Counted from the first letter of the stretch, positions 50,356 to 62,341 are shown. The stretch is 64,000 nucleotides of DNA from Bacillus sp. FJAT-50079 (GCF_018343515.1 NZ_JAGYPD010000002.1:62001-126000); one strand, 5' to 3'. Notes: generated by a model not told the origin, from the letters alone. Numbers and translations are program-made.

Positions 50356-51102
50356 ATGAATGATTTATGGATTGGTGATAATCTGCAGCAAATTAGAAAA
50401 AGAATAAATTTAGCTTGTCAATCCGTCGGGAGAAAACCCGAAGAGATAAAGTTATTGTTAGCTACAAAAACTGTGACGGTAGAAAAAATTAAGCAAGCTC
50501 TTGATGCAGGTGAAACCCTGATTGGTGAGAATAAAGTTCAAGAATTGCAGCAAAAGTATCCATTATTACAAGAAGATGATAGAGCTGAATGGCATTTCAT
50601 CGGACATTTGCAGACAAATAAGGTAAGAAGTGTTTTAAAATATGCAACTTGTATTCATTCTGTTGACCGTTTGAAGTTGGGGAAAGAATTACATAAACAG
50701 CTCACTAAGGAAAATAGACAACTAGACATTCTTGTTCAAGTTAATACTTCATATGAGGAAAGTAAGTTTGGAATTGCTCCTAATGAAACGTTGAATTTGA
50801 TAGAACAGCTTACTGAATTAGATACATTAAATCTTAAGGGCCTTATGACGATTGGAAAATTGACCACTGACGTAAAAGAGACCAGAAAATGTTTTCGCTT
50901 GTTAAAGTCAATTCAGCAACAAGTTATCCAACAAAATTTTGCAGGGGTTGAAATGGATATCCTCTCGATGGGTATGTCCAATGATTTTGAGGTTGCCATA
51001 GAGGAAGGGGCAACACTGGTTAGAGTAGGGACTGCAATTTTTGGAGAAAGGGAATATCCCGACAGTTATTATTGGAATGAACAAATATCTATATCAGAAT
51101 AA
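50356..51102 (+). CDS. YggS family pyridoxal-phosphate homeostasis protein
   Basis: 248 residues of the PLP-binding barrel family (YggS/YlmE/PROSC). PLP Lys is in IKLLLATKTVTVEKIKQALD; further blocks are LIGENKVQELQQKYP, WHFIGHLQTNKVRSVLKY, ILVQVNTSYEESKFGIAP, and LSMGMSNDFEVAIEEGATLV with RVGTAIFGERE. It controls the free PLP pool. The usual copy in Bacillus lies in the ylm cell-division cluster, so this is probably an additional copy. It is adjacent to the PLP enzyme SHMT. Confidence 0.92.
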   Translation: MNDLWIGDNLQQIRKRINLACQSVGRKPEEIKLLLATKTVTVEKIKQALDAGETLIGENKVQELQQKYPLLQEDDRAEWHFIGHLQTNKVRSVLKYATCIHSVDRLKLGKELHKQLTKENRQLDILVQVNTSYEESKFGIAPNETLNLIEQLTELDTLNLKGLMTIGKLTTDVKETRKCFRLLKSIQQQVIQQNFAGVEMDILSMGMSNDFEVAIEEGATLVRVGTAIFGEREYPDSYYWNEQISISE

Positions 51103-51208
51103 TCTGGTCAGCGGGAATTTTTTATGTATCAGGTCGAATTACATTTTCACTAAAAAATGATGCCAAAATTACTATATAAAATAAATGCGCACCAAGGGGG
51201 ATGATAGA

Positions 51209-52444
51209 ATGGAGAATTTACTTAAACAAGATCCTGCTCTTGCTGAAACGATTCAGCAAGAACTATACCGGCAACGCAATAAAATTGAATTAATCGCTTC
51301 TGAAAACTTCGTCAGCGAAGCGGTTATGGAAGCAATGGGTACGGTCCTGACGAATAAATATGCAGAAGGCTACCCTGGACAAAGATATTACGGGGGATGT
51401 GAGTATGTTGATACGGTAGAAGAGTTGGCTAGACAAAGAGTGAAAAATCTATTTGGGGCAGAACATGCCAATGTACAACCTCATTCAGGAGCAATGGCTA
51501 ACGCAGCCGTTTACTTTGCCGCTGTAAATCCAGGTGATACAATCCTCGGCATGGATCTATCACATGGGGGCCATTTGACACATGGTAGTCCCGTGAATTT
51601 TTCCGGAAAGCTTTACCGCTTCGTTTCATATGGTGTTAATGAACAAACTTATCAGATTGACTATGATGAAATAAAGAAGCTTGCCTATAAGCATAATCCA
51701 CGCATGATTGTCGTAGGAGCGAGTGCTTACCCTCGCACGATTGATTTCGAGCCATTCGCTCAAATTGCCGAAGAGGTGGGAGCATTTTTCCTTGTAGATA
51801 TGGCTCATATTGCAGGCATTGTCGCAGCGGGCTTGCATCCAAATCCCGTGCCGTATGCTCACTTTGTAACAACCACAACTCACAAAACCTTACGGGGACC
51901 AAGAGGTGGGATTATTTTATGCCAGAAGCCTTGGGCGCAAGCGATTGATAAAGCAGTCTTTCCGGCTATCCAGGGAGGTCCACACATGCACACGATCGCG
52001 GCTAAAGCGGTTGCTTTTGAAGAAAATTCCAAGCCTGAATTTAAGCTATATATGACACGGGTATTACAGAACGCCAATGTATTAGCTCAAACATTGCTGG
52101 CGGAGGGTTTGAATGTTGTCTCGGGAGGCACCGACAATCATTTGATCCTCCTTGACCTCCGCAACGTTGGATTAACAGGTAAGGATGCACAACTTCTCCT
52201 TGATCAGATCGGCATCACGGTAAACAAAAATGCAATTCCATTTGATCCAACGAGTCCACTAATAACAAGTGGAGTGCGTCTCGGAACACCTGCTGTAACC
52301 ACAAGAGGAATGGGTCCGGATGAAATGAGGGAGATTGCACGCATCATTGGACAAGCACTAAAAAACCCACAACGGTCAACATTACTTGGACAACTCAATG
52401 GGAGAGTCAAGGAAATAACTTCGCAATTCGCTTTGTATGAATAA
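51209..52444 (+). CDS. glyA: Serine hydroxymethyltransferase
   Basis: 411 residues from ATG 51209 (CAAGGGGGATGATAG upstream). SHMT signatures: [58 protein letters not shown] and the PLP Lys in [19 protein letters not shown]. It interconverts serine and glycine with tetrahydrofolate. Complete. Since glyA normally sits near upp in Bacillus, this may be a paralogue of different specificity; it stands between YggS and a decayed aminotransferase. Confidence 0.94.
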   Translation: MENLLKQDPALAETIQQELYRQRNKIELIASENFVSEAVMEAMGTVLTNKYAEGYPGQRYYGGCEYVDTVEELARQRVKNLFGAEHANVQPHSGAMANAAVYFAAVNPGDTILGMDLSHGGHLTHGSPVNFSGKLYRFVSYGVNEQTYQIDYDEIKKLAYKHNPRMIVVGASAYPRTIDFEPFAQIAEEVGAFFLVDMAHIAGIVAAGLHPNPVPYAHFVTTTTHKTLRGPRGGIILCQKPWAQAIDKAVFPAIQGGPHMHTIAAKAVAFEENSKPEFKLYMTRVLQNANVLAQTLLAEGLNVVSGGTDNHLILLDLRNVGLTGKDAQLLLDQIGITVNKNAIPFDPTSPLITSGVRLGTPAVTTRGMGPDEMREIARIIGQALKNPQRSTLLGQLNGRVKEITSQFALYE

Positions 52445-52734
52445 AACACTCGACAACAAAAAAAGATGTTTAATCCAAAGGAACAGTGATCAGACCGAAA
52501 GTATATTTTCCGGGAGGATGATTAGCCTTGTTTAAGTATTTTTAGCTTAACACTGTTTTTATAGCAAGAGGGCAGTGATCCCACTTAAATAATATCTACA
52601 ACATTGAATTCATTTTAGGACCTTGATACTCGGACAGGGTCTATCCAAAAGATGTAGAAGCCATACGGAAATATTTTCGATCAATTTATTTCGGCACTGC
52701 AAAAAGTAAAAAATACTTCAAGGAGTGATGCTAT

Positions 52735-53886
<1,152 letters not shown>

Positions 53887-53894
<8 letters not shown>

Positions 53895-54783
53895 TGGGTT
53901 CATCCTTGACTGACGAAATCAATTGTTCCATAAAAACACGACTGGCTGCACTTAAATATTTGTTCTTTCGATGAACAATACCAATTTGTGTAGTGATCAC
54001 AGGATTTTGAATAGGTACCGTTCGAATTTGTGTATTATCAATATAATCTAAGTAAGCTTTTGGTAGTATGGTGACACCAACCCCCTTGCTAACCATATTG
54101 ATGATCGATTCCATCGTTGTCATTTCCAGTACGGGCTGGGGGGTGAATGTCAATGAACGGCACTGCTCATTAATCACTTGCCGCAAAAAATAGGTGTCAG
54201 GCAATAAAACAGATGGCGTATCCTTCAAAATATGAAGTGTCACAAATGCTTTCTGTGCAATGGGATGATCTATCGGTGCAGCAAGGGCAAGTTTTTCCTT
54301 ATACAATGGGATGGCTTCTAGGTCATCATGTTCCATGGGCAAAAATACGATCCCAAAATCAAGTTCATTTTGCAGTAATCCTTTGTAAATATCACCAGTA
54401 CGTAGTCCGTGCACAGAAAGCTCTACATTGGGATAAGCAGAGTGAAACCCAATGACTGTAGGGGAAAGCAAGTAATTAACAACTGTCAGAAGTACGCCAA
54501 TTTTCAACGTACCTCTCTTTAACCCCTGTAGCTCGCTAATTGCCGCACGTGACTGTGAGAGTTCATGAAACACATTGTAGCTGTGGTGTAGCAATATTTT
54601 TCCCGCCTCGGTAAGCATGGTTTTTTTACCAATACGATCAAACAGGGGTGTGCCCACTTCATGCTCCAGTAAGCGAATTTGCTGACTTAGTGAGGGCTGA
54701 GCGATGCCAAGCTTCTCAGCCGCTCGGGTAAAATGCAGTTCCTGACACAGGGTCATAAAATATTCCAATTGCCTTAGTTCCAA
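53887..54783 (-). CDS. LysR family transcriptional regulator
   Basis: 298 residues. ELRQLEYFMTLCQELHFTRA, LGIAQPSLSQQIRLLEHEVG and FDRIGKKTMLTEAGKILL make the N-terminal helix-turn-helix; the rest is a periplasmic-binding-protein-like effector domain. It resembles the CynR/CitR/GltC group. The gene overlaps the 3' end of the argD relic by 8 bases and points away from the MOSC gene across a 247-base AT-rich gap, where LysR sites are expected. Confidence 0.92.
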
Positions 54784-55030
54784 CGAATTCCCTCCCGTAT
54801 GATATTTCTGAATAATAGGTTTATTCTATCATATATACTAATTCATAATAAATACCTAATAGATAATAAGGATAAGAGAGTGGGTGGACCAAGTTTATAA
54901 CTTCAAGGATAGAAGCTCAGATTTGCATTTAAAGATCCGTTTCAAATAAATAAAGGGTTACATAGTTTACAAAAACAGCTCTATTCGTTTATGCAGTCTC
55001 AAAACATATGATAATAAGGGGGAGAGATTA

Positions 55031-55741
55031 ATGGAGCAGCCATTCATAGAACGAATAATGGTTGGAATGCCGCGAACATATGGACGAAAAGAAGCTAAAC
55101 AGCCAATGGATCGTGAGTGGACAAGCGGAATTGTGAAGCAAACTGTAAAAGGAAAGATTTGGGCGGGAAAAACGAATCTTCAGGGGGATGGGCAAGCCGA
55201 TCTCAAACATCACGGTGGGCCGGAAAAAGCAATATTTGTCTATCCCGTCTCGCATTATAATTATTGGCAAAAAAGGCTGCAAAAAACCGATTTTACCGTT
55301 GGTGCTTTTGGCGAAAACTTGGCTGTACAGCACATCACCGAAGATGACCTGTGTATCGGTGATATTTTTCATATTGGGGGAGCTATCGTACAAGTTTCAC
55401 AACCAAGACAGCCTTGTTGGAAGCCGGCAAGACGCTGGAAGATTAAAGATTTAGCTTTACAAATACAACAACAGGGCAGGACAGGCTGGTATTTTCGTGT
55501 TCTTAAGGAAGGTGAGATTCAAGCAGGGGATCAGCTTCAACTTCAAGAAAGACCTTTTCCTGAGTGGACAGTGGCGAGATGTAACGATGTTATGCATAAT
55601 CAAAAACATGATTTAGGATTAGCAGCTAGACTTGCTGCTTGTGAGCTCCTAGCATCTAACTGGCGTACTGTGTTAAACAAACGAGCACAGGGCGAGGGAA
55701 AATTAGATATCCGTAATCGGGTAATCGGTCCAAATGAATAA
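55031..55741 (+). CDS. MOSC domain protein (YiiM-like)
   Basis: 236 residues. The MOSC beta-barrel carries DLKHHGGPEKAIFVYPVSHY, FTVGAFGENLAVQHITEDDL, and the conserved Cys in QVSQPRQPCWKPARRW; the last third matches the 3-alpha tail of YiiM-type proteins. The single Cys is proposed to bind the molybdenum cofactor or carry sulfur, and YiiM reduces N-hydroxylated compounds. Ribosome site GGGGGAGAG. The divergent LysR gene may control it. Confidence 0.9.
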   Translation: MEQPFIERIMVGMPRTYGRKEAKQPMDREWTSGIVKQTVKGKIWAGKTNLQGDGQADLKHHGGPEKAIFVYPVSHYNYWQKRLQKTDFTVGAFGENLAVQHITEDDLCIGDIFHIGGAIVQVSQPRQPCWKPARRWKIKDLALQIQQQGRTGWYFRVLKEGEIQAGDQLQLQERPFPEWTVARCNDVMHNQKHDLGLAARLAACELLASNWRTVLNKRAQGEGKLDIRNRVIGPNE

Positions 55742-56081
55742 TCACCAAGGCGAAAAGCTGATATAATGAATTGAGGAACTTGGGGAATGGGATTCGAATA
55801 TTTAAAACCACACTGCTTTTTTATTGTTTAGAGGATAATTGGAAATTGTATAGGAGTACATAAACAAAAAATATATATAAGGCATGTTACTGATGGTAGA
55901 GATAAAATTCCGTTCCAAAAGCAAACAGGGCTTAAATTTATCTTGAAAAGAATATAAATCAGTCTCTAATTTGCGTTTTAAGTCATTTATATTAAAATAT
56001 AAACTGAAATTAACCGACGAATCGGTTTGAATAACTATTCTCAATGATATAATTTTTCCTTATAGATTAGGAGGCAACAAT

Positions 56082-56450
56082 ATGAACGTTTTTGCAGAAT
56101 TCTTAGCGAAAATTGATAATCCCCAACATCGAGACAGAACGCATGAGGTGTTGTCTTGGGTAATTGAAAAATTCCCAACTCTAACTCCCGTCATTAAATG
56201 GAACCAGCCTATGTTTACCGATCATGGCACATACATTATTGGGTTTAGCATAGCTAAACAACATTTAGCAGTTGCTCCTGAGAGTGCAGGTATCGATCAT
56301 TTTTCTGACGAAATTGTACAAGCTGGCTATGATCATACAAAGCAATTGGTACGTATCTCATGGAAAGGGCCAGTCGATTTCTCGTTACTTGAGAAAATGA
56401 TCGAGTTTAATATTTTAGATAAGGCAGAATGCTCGACTTTTTGGCGTTAA
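56082..56450 (+). CDS. fra: Frataxin-like iron chaperone Fra (YdhG)
   Basis: 122 residues of the DUF1801 family, very close in pattern to B. subtilis YdhG/Fra: [60 protein letters not shown]. Fra supplies iron for Fe-S cluster and haem assembly. Ribosome site GGAGGCAAC. Monocistronic, with a terminator right after. Confidence 0.92.
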   Translation: MNVFAEFLAKIDNPQHRDRTHEVLSWVIEKFPTLTPVIKWNQPMFTDHGTYIIGFSIAKQHLAVAPESAGIDHFSDEIVQAGYDHTKQLVRISWKGPVDFSLLEKMIEFNILDKAECSTFWR

Positions 56451-56484
56451 ATATATACCGTTCGGTTGATTGATTAGTCAATAA

Positions 56485-56531
56485 AAAAAGCCTGATTTCT
56501 CAAGTGAAAGCTGAGAAACTAGGCTTTATTA
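56485..56531 (+). terminator. Intrinsic terminator after fra
   Basis: AAAAGCCTGATTTCTCA and TGAGAAACTAGGCTTT pair (one mismatch) around AGTGAAAGC; ATTAAATTT follows. Confidence 0.75.
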
Positions 56532-56665
56532 AATTTATTCTCCTGAACATGATTAATCTGCATTTTTCTTAAACTTATAACGAAAATATAAAATTATTAC
56601 AGCGTGTTTCCTGATCACTATAAACAGATCAAATAATTTTATTCAGTTTATTGGTACATTTTCCC

Positions 56666-56718
56666 TTGACGATTATAAATGGAATATGTTACATTCTAAA
56701 TCGTAATCATTACGATTT
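56666..56718 (+). promoter_or_regulatory. zinT promoter with a perfect Zur box
   Basis: TTGACG (56666-56671), 17-base spacer, TTACAT (56689-56694), then AAATCGTAATCATTACGATT (to 56717) with a final T, a full dyad matching the B. subtilis Zur consensus TCGTAATnATTACGA plus AAA/TTT flanks. It covers the start of transcription, so zinc-loaded Zur would block it. Confidence 0.9.
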
Positions 56719-56739
56719 AAAGGAAAAGGAGTGTTATCA

Positions 56740-57468
56740 TTGAAAAATTCATTTGCAAAAGGGATAAGTGTATTGGCTATAAGTTCACTACTAGTAGCAT
56801 GTCAGTCGTTAGATTCATCCGAAAGTGAATCTGCCGCTAAAACAACAACATCACCAGTTACAGAAGCCTCTTCTGAAAGACAAAAGCATGAACACGAACA
56901 TGAACATAATCATGCACATGATGAAGAAACAGAACAAATTTATAAAGGTTATTTTGATGACAATCAAATAAAGGACCGATCACTTTCCGATTGGGAAGGA
57001 GACTGGCAATCTGTGTATCCATATTTACGGGATGGTGCGCTGGATGAAGTATTTAGTCATAAGGCAGAGCAAAAAGGTGACATGACGGCGGCAGAATATA
57101 AAGAGTATTATAACGAAGGGTATCAAACAGATGTTGAACGCATTGTCATACAAGAAAAGACTATAACGTTCTTCAAAGATGGGGAAGAATATTCTGGTGA
57201 GTATATATATGATGGCTACGAAATTTTAACATATGATGCGGGAAATAGAGGAGTAAGATACATATTTAAACTAGAGCAAGAAGCGGAAGGTCTCCCTCAG
57301 TATATCCAATTTAGTGATCATAGTATTTATCCGACTGAAGCTGGTCATTATCACCTGTATTGGGGTGACGATCGCGAAGCATTATTGGATGAAGTCCTTC
57401 ATTGGCCTACCTACTATCCATCGGAAATGGACGGACATGATATTGCCCATGAAATGATGGTGCATTGA
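56740..57468 (+). CDS. zinT: Zinc-binding lipoprotein ZinT
   Basis: 242 residues from TTG 56740 (AAAAGGAG 7 bases before). A lipoprotein signal (KNSFAKGISVLAISSLLVAC) ends in the lipobox LVAC, then a His-rich linker (KHEHEHEHNHAHDEE) and a ZinT domain: IKDRSLSDWEGDWQSVYPYL, MTAAEYKEYYNEGYQTDVER, and HYHLYWGDD near 205 with zinc-ligand His residues. ZinT captures zinc outside the cell for the ZnuABC/AdcABC importer. The perfect Zur box fits zinc starvation control. No transporter genes are adjacent. Confidence 0.95.
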   Translation: MKNSFAKGISVLAISSLLVACQSLDSSESESAAKTTTSPVTEASSERQKHEHEHEHNHAHDEETEQIYKGYFDDNQIKDRSLSDWEGDWQSVYPYLRDGALDEVFSHKAEQKGDMTAAEYKEYYNEGYQTDVERIVIQEKTITFFKDGEEYSGEYIYDGYEILTYDAGNRGVRYIFKLEQEAEGLPQYIQFSDHSIYPTEAGHYHLYWGDDREALLDEVLHWPTYYPSEMDGHDIAHEMMVH

Positions 57469-57525
57469 GTTTCGACTTTCGATCAACTTAAGTTAAACGG
57501 AGAGAGTTATAGTTTTTAAGTTAAC

Positions 57526-57552
57526 TTGAAAAGGGGAGGGGCCCCTTTTCAA
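57526..57552. terminator. Perfect hairpin after zinT
   Basis: TTGAAAAGGGG and CCCCTTTTCAA, 11-bp stem with a 5-base loop. It may terminate zinT, though the T-tract is short. Confidence 0.6.
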
Positions 57553-57678
57553 ATATGAATCCATTTAATATTTTTCTAATAATATTTATAATAAGTTATA
57601 ATAAAATTGCCAATAAAATCCCTTCTATCGAACCGTTCAGATAAGGTTTGATTTTCAAGGAGTAAGGAGATATGTATT

Positions 57679-58569
57679 TTGGTAAAGGTTATCGTTCAGC
57701 ATGTTGATGCGTTTAGTTCCATTCCAGAGAAAGGCAATCCTGCAGGGGTCGTATTGAACGGCGAGAATTATACAGAAAAACAAATGCTTGCGATCGCCGC
57801 AGCAGTTGGATTTAATGAAACAGCTTTTGTCGTTCCTTCACAAATTGCCGACTTTCGTATTCGTTACTTTACACCCGGCCATGAAATAAATGTTTGTGGC
57901 CATGCGACAATGGGAACTATCTATGCCCTAAAAACGAATGGATTGCTAGAAAAATCAGCTTTCACAATTGAAACAAATGTTGGTGTACTACCGATAGAGA
58001 TCCGTGAAGAATATAATCAATTGTATATTACTATGCAGCAGGCGCGACCGCAGTTTCAATCATTCGAAGGTTCAAAGTCTGATTTAGCTGCGGCTATTGG
58101 ATTAAAAGAAGAGGATATACATCCGGAATATCCGATTGTATATGGCAGCACAGGTATTTGGACGCTAATTATCCCTATTAAAAAGCGATCTAGCTTTTCA
58201 AACATGACACCTAACAATAAAGAATTTCCGAATATTTTACAAAAGATGCCGAAAGCTTCTATACATCCCATTTGTATGGAAGTGCGCGATCATGGGAGCA
58301 ATCTTCATGCCCGTCATTTTTCATCTCCTTATTCGGGAACGATTGAAGATCCAGTTACAGGAACAGCTTCAGGTGTGATGGGAGCGTATTATAAAAAGTA
58401 TATAAATAAAAATATTAGTTTACCTGCGACACTAATTGTAGAGCAAGGACATGAAATCAATAAAGATGGACGAGTGTATGTCCATGTAAAAGAAAAAGAA
58501 GGGGAACTAGACATTTCTATTTCAGGTACGGCTGTTTTTGTGAAAAATATAGAGATTGAATTAGAATAG
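57679..58569 (+). CDS. PhzF family isomerase
   Basis: 296 residues from TTG 57679 (AAGGAGA 8 bases before). Two-lobed PhzF/DapF-like fold: [19 protein letters not shown], the catalytic Glu in [34 protein letters not shown], and [20 protein letters not shown]. PhzF enzymes isomerise allylic substrates; the true substrate in Bacillus is unknown. Single gene. Confidence 0.92.
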   Translation: MVKVIVQHVDAFSSIPEKGNPAGVVLNGENYTEKQMLAIAAAVGFNETAFVVPSQIADFRIRYFTPGHEINVCGHATMGTIYALKTNGLLEKSAFTIETNVGVLPIEIREEYNQLYITMQQARPQFQSFEGSKSDLAAAIGLKEEDIHPEYPIVYGSTGIWTLIIPIKKRSSFSNMTPNNKEFPNILQKMPKASIHPICMEVRDHGSNLHARHFSSPYSGTIEDPVTGTASGVMGAYYKKYINKNISLPATLIVEQGHEINKDGRVYVHVKEKEGELDISISGTAVFVKNIEIELE

Positions 58570-58774
58570 TTTGTCATAAAGGGAAGAGCCTAACTACAAT
58601 TTTATGTAGGAAGGCTCTAACGCTTTCCAAAAACAAATGACTGGGAATATTCAAATCAATTCAAAGCAAACAACGATCCATTTTTCTTAACGTACAAAGT
58701 GCAATATTTATTCACATTATTAATTAGGGCCACTTACTACCTCAAACATAAAGTTATTGCTAGATCGTTAAAAA

Positions 58775-59551
58775 TTAGTTCTTCATATATTGAACCATCC
58801 ATTCATCGACTTGTAAGGAATCAATGCTTTGTTCATTTATAATAATATGAAAATATTCGTGAATCTTCTCATCTGCTTTAAGTATATAGTCCGTAACCTT
58901 GTCTATTTGATGTTGATTAACCGCCGTTCTTTTTACCCACTCTGGAAATACGTATGTTTTCTTTCTCACCTTTGATTTAATTTCCATTAAATTTGCTTCC
59001 GAAAATAAAGGTCTCCACTTTTCAATTGAGAGGCAAGCAGCGTGACTTTCATCTCTCAATCTTTCAAATGTATTCATGAATTTTGCCAGGTGACTTTCTT
59101 CAGGAACTACATTATCAATCATTAGAAAAGAACCATTTGGTTTTAGCACTCGGGCAACTTCTTTAACAAATCTGTCCGGATTCGGAAAATGATGGGGAGC
59201 AATCCGACAAGTAATTACATCAAAGGTTTGATCTAAAAATGGAAGATTCTCAGCATCTGCAATGACATAAAAAATATTTTGAAAAGAGCTTCCTAAATGT
59301 TGGGACGTATTGGCTAACATTTCTTTCGTTAAATCTGATGCAACCACTTGTTTGACATGTGGTGCTAATGCTTTTGCTACATGTCCACCACCTGTTGCAA
59401 TATCTAATGCAATCCAATGATCTTGAGGTTTTAGCCAATCCACCAGCAATGTAAGGTCTTCCCCTTTGGAATGAGATTCACTTGTTACATATTTATTCGC
59501 ATTGTTCCCAAATTGTTTAATGACTTTTGCCTTCACATTTTCCTTATCCAC
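58775..59551 (-). CDS. Class I SAM-dependent methyltransferase (YcgJ/UbiE-like)
   Basis: 258 residues. Motif I is HWIALDIATGGGHVAKALAP, motif II VVASDLTKEMLANTSQ, motif III ADAENLPFLDQTFDVITCRI, and VARVLKPNGSFLMIDNVVP. The AIAPHHF-like segment (CRIAPHHFPNPDRF) is that of the YcgJ group. Substrate unknown. Minus-strand single gene; the 150-base gap on its left side separates it from the AraC gene. Confidence 0.9.
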   Translation of the reverse strand: MDKENVKAKVIKQFGNNANKYVTSESHSKGEDLTLLVDWLKPQDHWIALDIATGGGHVAKALAPHVKQVVASDLTKEMLANTSQHLGSSFQNIFYVIADAENLPFLDQTFDVITCRIAPHHFPNPDRFVKEVARVLKPNGSFLMIDNVVPEESHLAKFMNTFERLRDESHAACLSIEKWRPLFSEANLMEIKSKVRKKTYVFPEWVKRTAVNQHQIDKVTDYILKADEKIHEYFHIIINEQSIDSLQVDEWMVQYMKN

Positions 59552-59710
59552 TTCAGCTCATCCTTTCCTAACAAGTTTCAACTACATAATTATATTATGA
59601 TGGACTAGTGGATAAAAATGAAGCATATCAATGTGAGAGCAAATGATCATAAATAGTGTATATATTTGGTGAGATAAGTCGTTCCATTATTATCACAAAA
59701 TTGGTCTTTG

Positions 59711-60445
59711 ATGTCCAAAAACTCTTTACTATTCAGCTATTTGAAAATAATCGCTCGAAAAGGTGACGGATTATTTATAAACAATGGCTGCTTACACATG
59801 GCAGAGGGGAAGGATCAATCCGGTTGTGTGTATGTTTGTTTAAATGTTTCTCCTCATTTTCTTTTATCACAAGAACTCTACGCAATTTATGTATCTCCCT
59901 ATATTCAGGCGACCAATTTACCTTGCGTTCTTGTCGAAGCACATGCAGTTTGGGGGGAAAATAGATTAAATGCCATTTTAAAAATCAAACAGCTAATTGA
60001 GGAAAAAACAGACTACTTTGAAATTGGTATAACTATGCAACTAACGTTAATTTGGAAAAACTTAATATTAAATGGTTTTCAACCAGAATATGTTCAGACA
60101 GAAATGGTAAAGTGTGAGCGAATGAAGCAAATGTTAAGTTGGATACACCTGCATTATGATAGGAAAATTATGTTGGATGACATTGCAAGAGCAAGGCAAT
60201 TGAGTCGCTCTGAATGTTGCCGGTACTTCAAGCGGATTTTAAAAACGACACCGTTACATTACGTGATGGACTACCGAATTGAAAAAAGCCTTGTCCTATT
60301 GCAAGAAGCGGAGTCTAATGTTACTGAAGATGCTTATCAAGTCGGTTTTAATAGTACAAGCTATTTTATTGAGAAATTTCGAAAGTCAATGAACATGACG
60401 CCATTGGCCTACAAAAAAGATAAAATGAATGATGAATTAAAATAG
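59711..60445 (+). CDS. AraC family transcriptional regulator, shortened N-terminus
   Basis: 244 residues. The C-terminal AraC DNA-binding domain is complete: KIMLDDIARARQLSRSECCR, YFKRILKTTPLHYVMDYRIE, AYQVGFNSTSYFIEKFRKSM, TPLAYKK. The cupin/effector part starts late: the first family-like words are RKGDGLFINNGCLHMAEGKD and YVCLNVSPHFLLSQELYAIY, so about 40 residues of the usual N-terminal barrel are missing. No ribosome site stands before ATG 59711. It may be a truncated allele. Confidence 0.75.
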   Translation: MSKNSLLFSYLKIIARKGDGLFINNGCLHMAEGKDQSGCVYVCLNVSPHFLLSQELYAIYVSPYIQATNLPCVLVEAHAVWGENRLNAILKIKQLIEEKTDYFEIGITMQLTLIWKNLILNGFQPEYVQTEMVKCERMKQMLSWIHLHYDRKIMLDDIARARQLSRSECCRYFKRILKTTPLHYVMDYRIEKSLVLLQEAESNVTEDAYQVGFNSTSYFIEKFRKSMNMTPLAYKKDKMNDELK

Positions 60446-60509
60446 CAGCTCTATACTAGAAAAACACGTACTGTTTGACCTGAGTGTTTGCAAAAAAAGG
60501 AGGGAGAAA

Positions 60510-60905
60510 ATGAAAAAAATTGGAGTGATTTTAGGTATCGTCATCGTTATGATTGGTGTGTTCATATTTGTAAATAAATCATACTATCCACATCTTCCAA
60601 TCGAGCATTTATCAGCAAAAGAAGTAATTGAAAAACTGGAAGAATCCGATCGTAAAGTAGTGGAAATTGCAAGCGAAGATGAAGCCATTTGGTATATAAC
60701 AAGAAGCGAAAATCAAGGGATTTCAATCGCTGATGAACAGATTAAAGAAATGATCGGTTCGAAGGGCTGGATTTTTAAGGAGAAAGAGGGCAGCGGCTTA
60801 TTTTTTGAAAAAGATGGTGAAAGATTAGTTGCTACAACACAAATGTGGACTAAAAAATATGTTATTGTAAAAATTCAAAGCAAATTTTATTCAGCTAATG
60901 GATGA
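60510..60905 (+). CDS. Secreted or membrane-anchored hypothetical protein
   Basis: 131 residues after AGGAGGGAG. One N-terminal helix (KKIGVILGIVIVMIGVFIFV) then a polar domain: HLSAKEVIEKLEESDRKVVE, AIWYITRSENQGISIADEQI, and SGLFFEKDGERLVATTQMWT. No lipobox Cys. The extracytoplasmic part (about 100 residues) resembles no family I know; it is likely an exported small domain. Confidence 0.7.
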   Translation: MKKIGVILGIVIVMIGVFIFVNKSYYPHLPIEHLSAKEVIEKLEESDRKVVEIASEDEAIWYITRSENQGISIADEQIKEMIGSKGWIFKEKEGSGLFFEKDGERLVATTQMWTKKYVIVKIQSKFYSANG

Positions 60906-60967
60906 ATTTTCTTTAAAAACATTTTTTCTTAGTTATGTAGTTAAGGAAATGGTAGGGGGGTTACATA

Positions 60968-61693
60968 GTGGAATTTAAGGAATTTGGTGACGGTGATGAA
61001 TTATTACTATTTCTTCATGGTGGTGGTGTAAGTAGCTGGATGTGGGAGTCGCAAATAAATTATTTTAAAGATTATCGTTGTATAACTCCTGATTTGCCGG
61101 GGCATGGAGCAAGCAGTGATGAATTATTTTCTATGAAATATACAGTAGAAACATTATGGAGTTTACTCGAACATATAGCCCCAAATAAAAAGTGGAACAT
61201 TATTGGATTTTCCCTAGGTTCTCAAGTCGCTCTTCAAATGATAAGTGAACGACCAAACGCTTTTAAACGAGCGATGATTAATAGTTCATTAATTATTCCG
61301 CAAAAGATAATGAAAATGTTTGTTACTCCGACAATATATTTAACCTACCCCTTGATAAGAAAAAAGAAATTTGCTAAATTGCAAGCGAAAACAATCGGTA
61401 TTAGCGATACATATTTTGAAAAATATTATTTAGATACGTGTAATATGAGTAGAGAGAATCTAATAAGAATTTTGAAAGAAAATTTAAGTTTTACACTTCC
61501 GCCCAATTTAGCTAATGGAAACACTCAGTTCTTATTCACAATCGGTGAGAACGAAAATTGGTTAATGAAGCAGTCCATTAAAAAACTTGCTAGTTTTGGA
61601 AGGACTGTAACGATTGAAAACGTAGGACATAATGCACCATTAGAAAATCAACAATCATTTAATCAACTGCTCGATGAACTATTAAGTTATTGA
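60968..61693 (+). CDS. Alpha/beta hydrolase
   Basis: 241 residues from GTG 60968 (GGTAGGGGGG before). ELLLFLHGGGVSSWMWESQI (oxyanion loop HGGG), ITPDLPGHGASS, nucleophile elbow NIIGFSLGSQVALQM (Ser in GFSLGS), Asp/Glu in FTIGENENW and the catalytic His in NVGHNAPLENQQSF. Esterase or lactonase; substrate unknown. It is the last intact gene before a decayed region. Confidence 0.9.
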   Translation: MEFKEFGDGDELLLFLHGGGVSSWMWESQINYFKDYRCITPDLPGHGASSDELFSMKYTVETLWSLLEHIAPNKKWNIIGFSLGSQVALQMISERPNAFKRAMINSSLIIPQKIMKMFVTPTIYLTYPLIRKKKFAKLQAKTIGISDTYFEKYYLDTCNMSRENLIRILKENLSFTLPPNLANGNTQFLFTIGENENWLMKQSIKKLASFGRTVTIENVGHNAPLENQQSFNQLLDELLSY

Positions 61694-62341
61694 TTTAGCG
61701 AGAGTGTTTTTAAATTTCCAATCTCCGGGTTAGGTTTCGCCTTTTATAAGAAGGATGCTATTGACTTTAACTGTTGGAGTGGTCGGAGCTTTAACAACAG
61801 TATTGCTTTTGTTCTACAAGTAAAATCAAATCACAGCGTTTATGAAAAAGTTGCCAAGCATTCCCCCTTGATTAGTATTTAATTAAAGGGGTGTTTTTGT
61901 ATGAAAAAACAAATCACTCAAATGAAAACTGGGATCAAATAATGATTGTAATCATGATTGAAAATAAATGGCTATTTAAATTAAGTCTAAAAAAATGACG
62001 ACATTATTAGAACATATTGTAATTAACGTAAGTTATGCAATTAAAGTTAGTGAAGTGTTGAGCAAAATTTATTGCAAATTTTGATATAGAAATGAAAGAA
62101 TCATATGTTCAAAGGAGAGGAGATAGTATTTATTTATTTGTTTGTTTGCCACTAGTCGATTGGGGCATATGTGTTCACTTAGGTAACTGGTACCGAATAG
62201 TGGGAGGTAGTCGTTGGTTAAAATCTTTGTTGGACATCCTTTTGACTTATGTAACTAATGTAAGTCTTTCGAGAGAATCGAAAGTGATTTATGTACTTCG
62301 TTATATTTGACAATAATGATATAGAAAAAGAGGGATGTACA
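61694..62341. other. Decayed intergenic region
   Basis: Small relic frames only. ATG at about 61753 starts a 22-codon hydrophobic stretch (LLTLTVGVVGALTTVLLLFY) that looks like the last helix of a lost membrane protein. An imperfect hairpin CCCCCTT...AAAGGGG with GTGTTTTTG follows at 61863-61898. The rest (to 62341) holds no supported gene; its end is the promoter of the DASS relic. Confidence 0.45.

Noticed and set aside
52620-52725. Short open stretch YSDRVYPKDVEAIRKYFR before the argD relic
   Set aside because: Stops on both sides, no family match; not enough to name even as a relic.
62092-62310. 72-codon frame before the DASS relic
   Set aside because: No ribosome site at its ATG, no recognisable motif, and it is in a decayed region.
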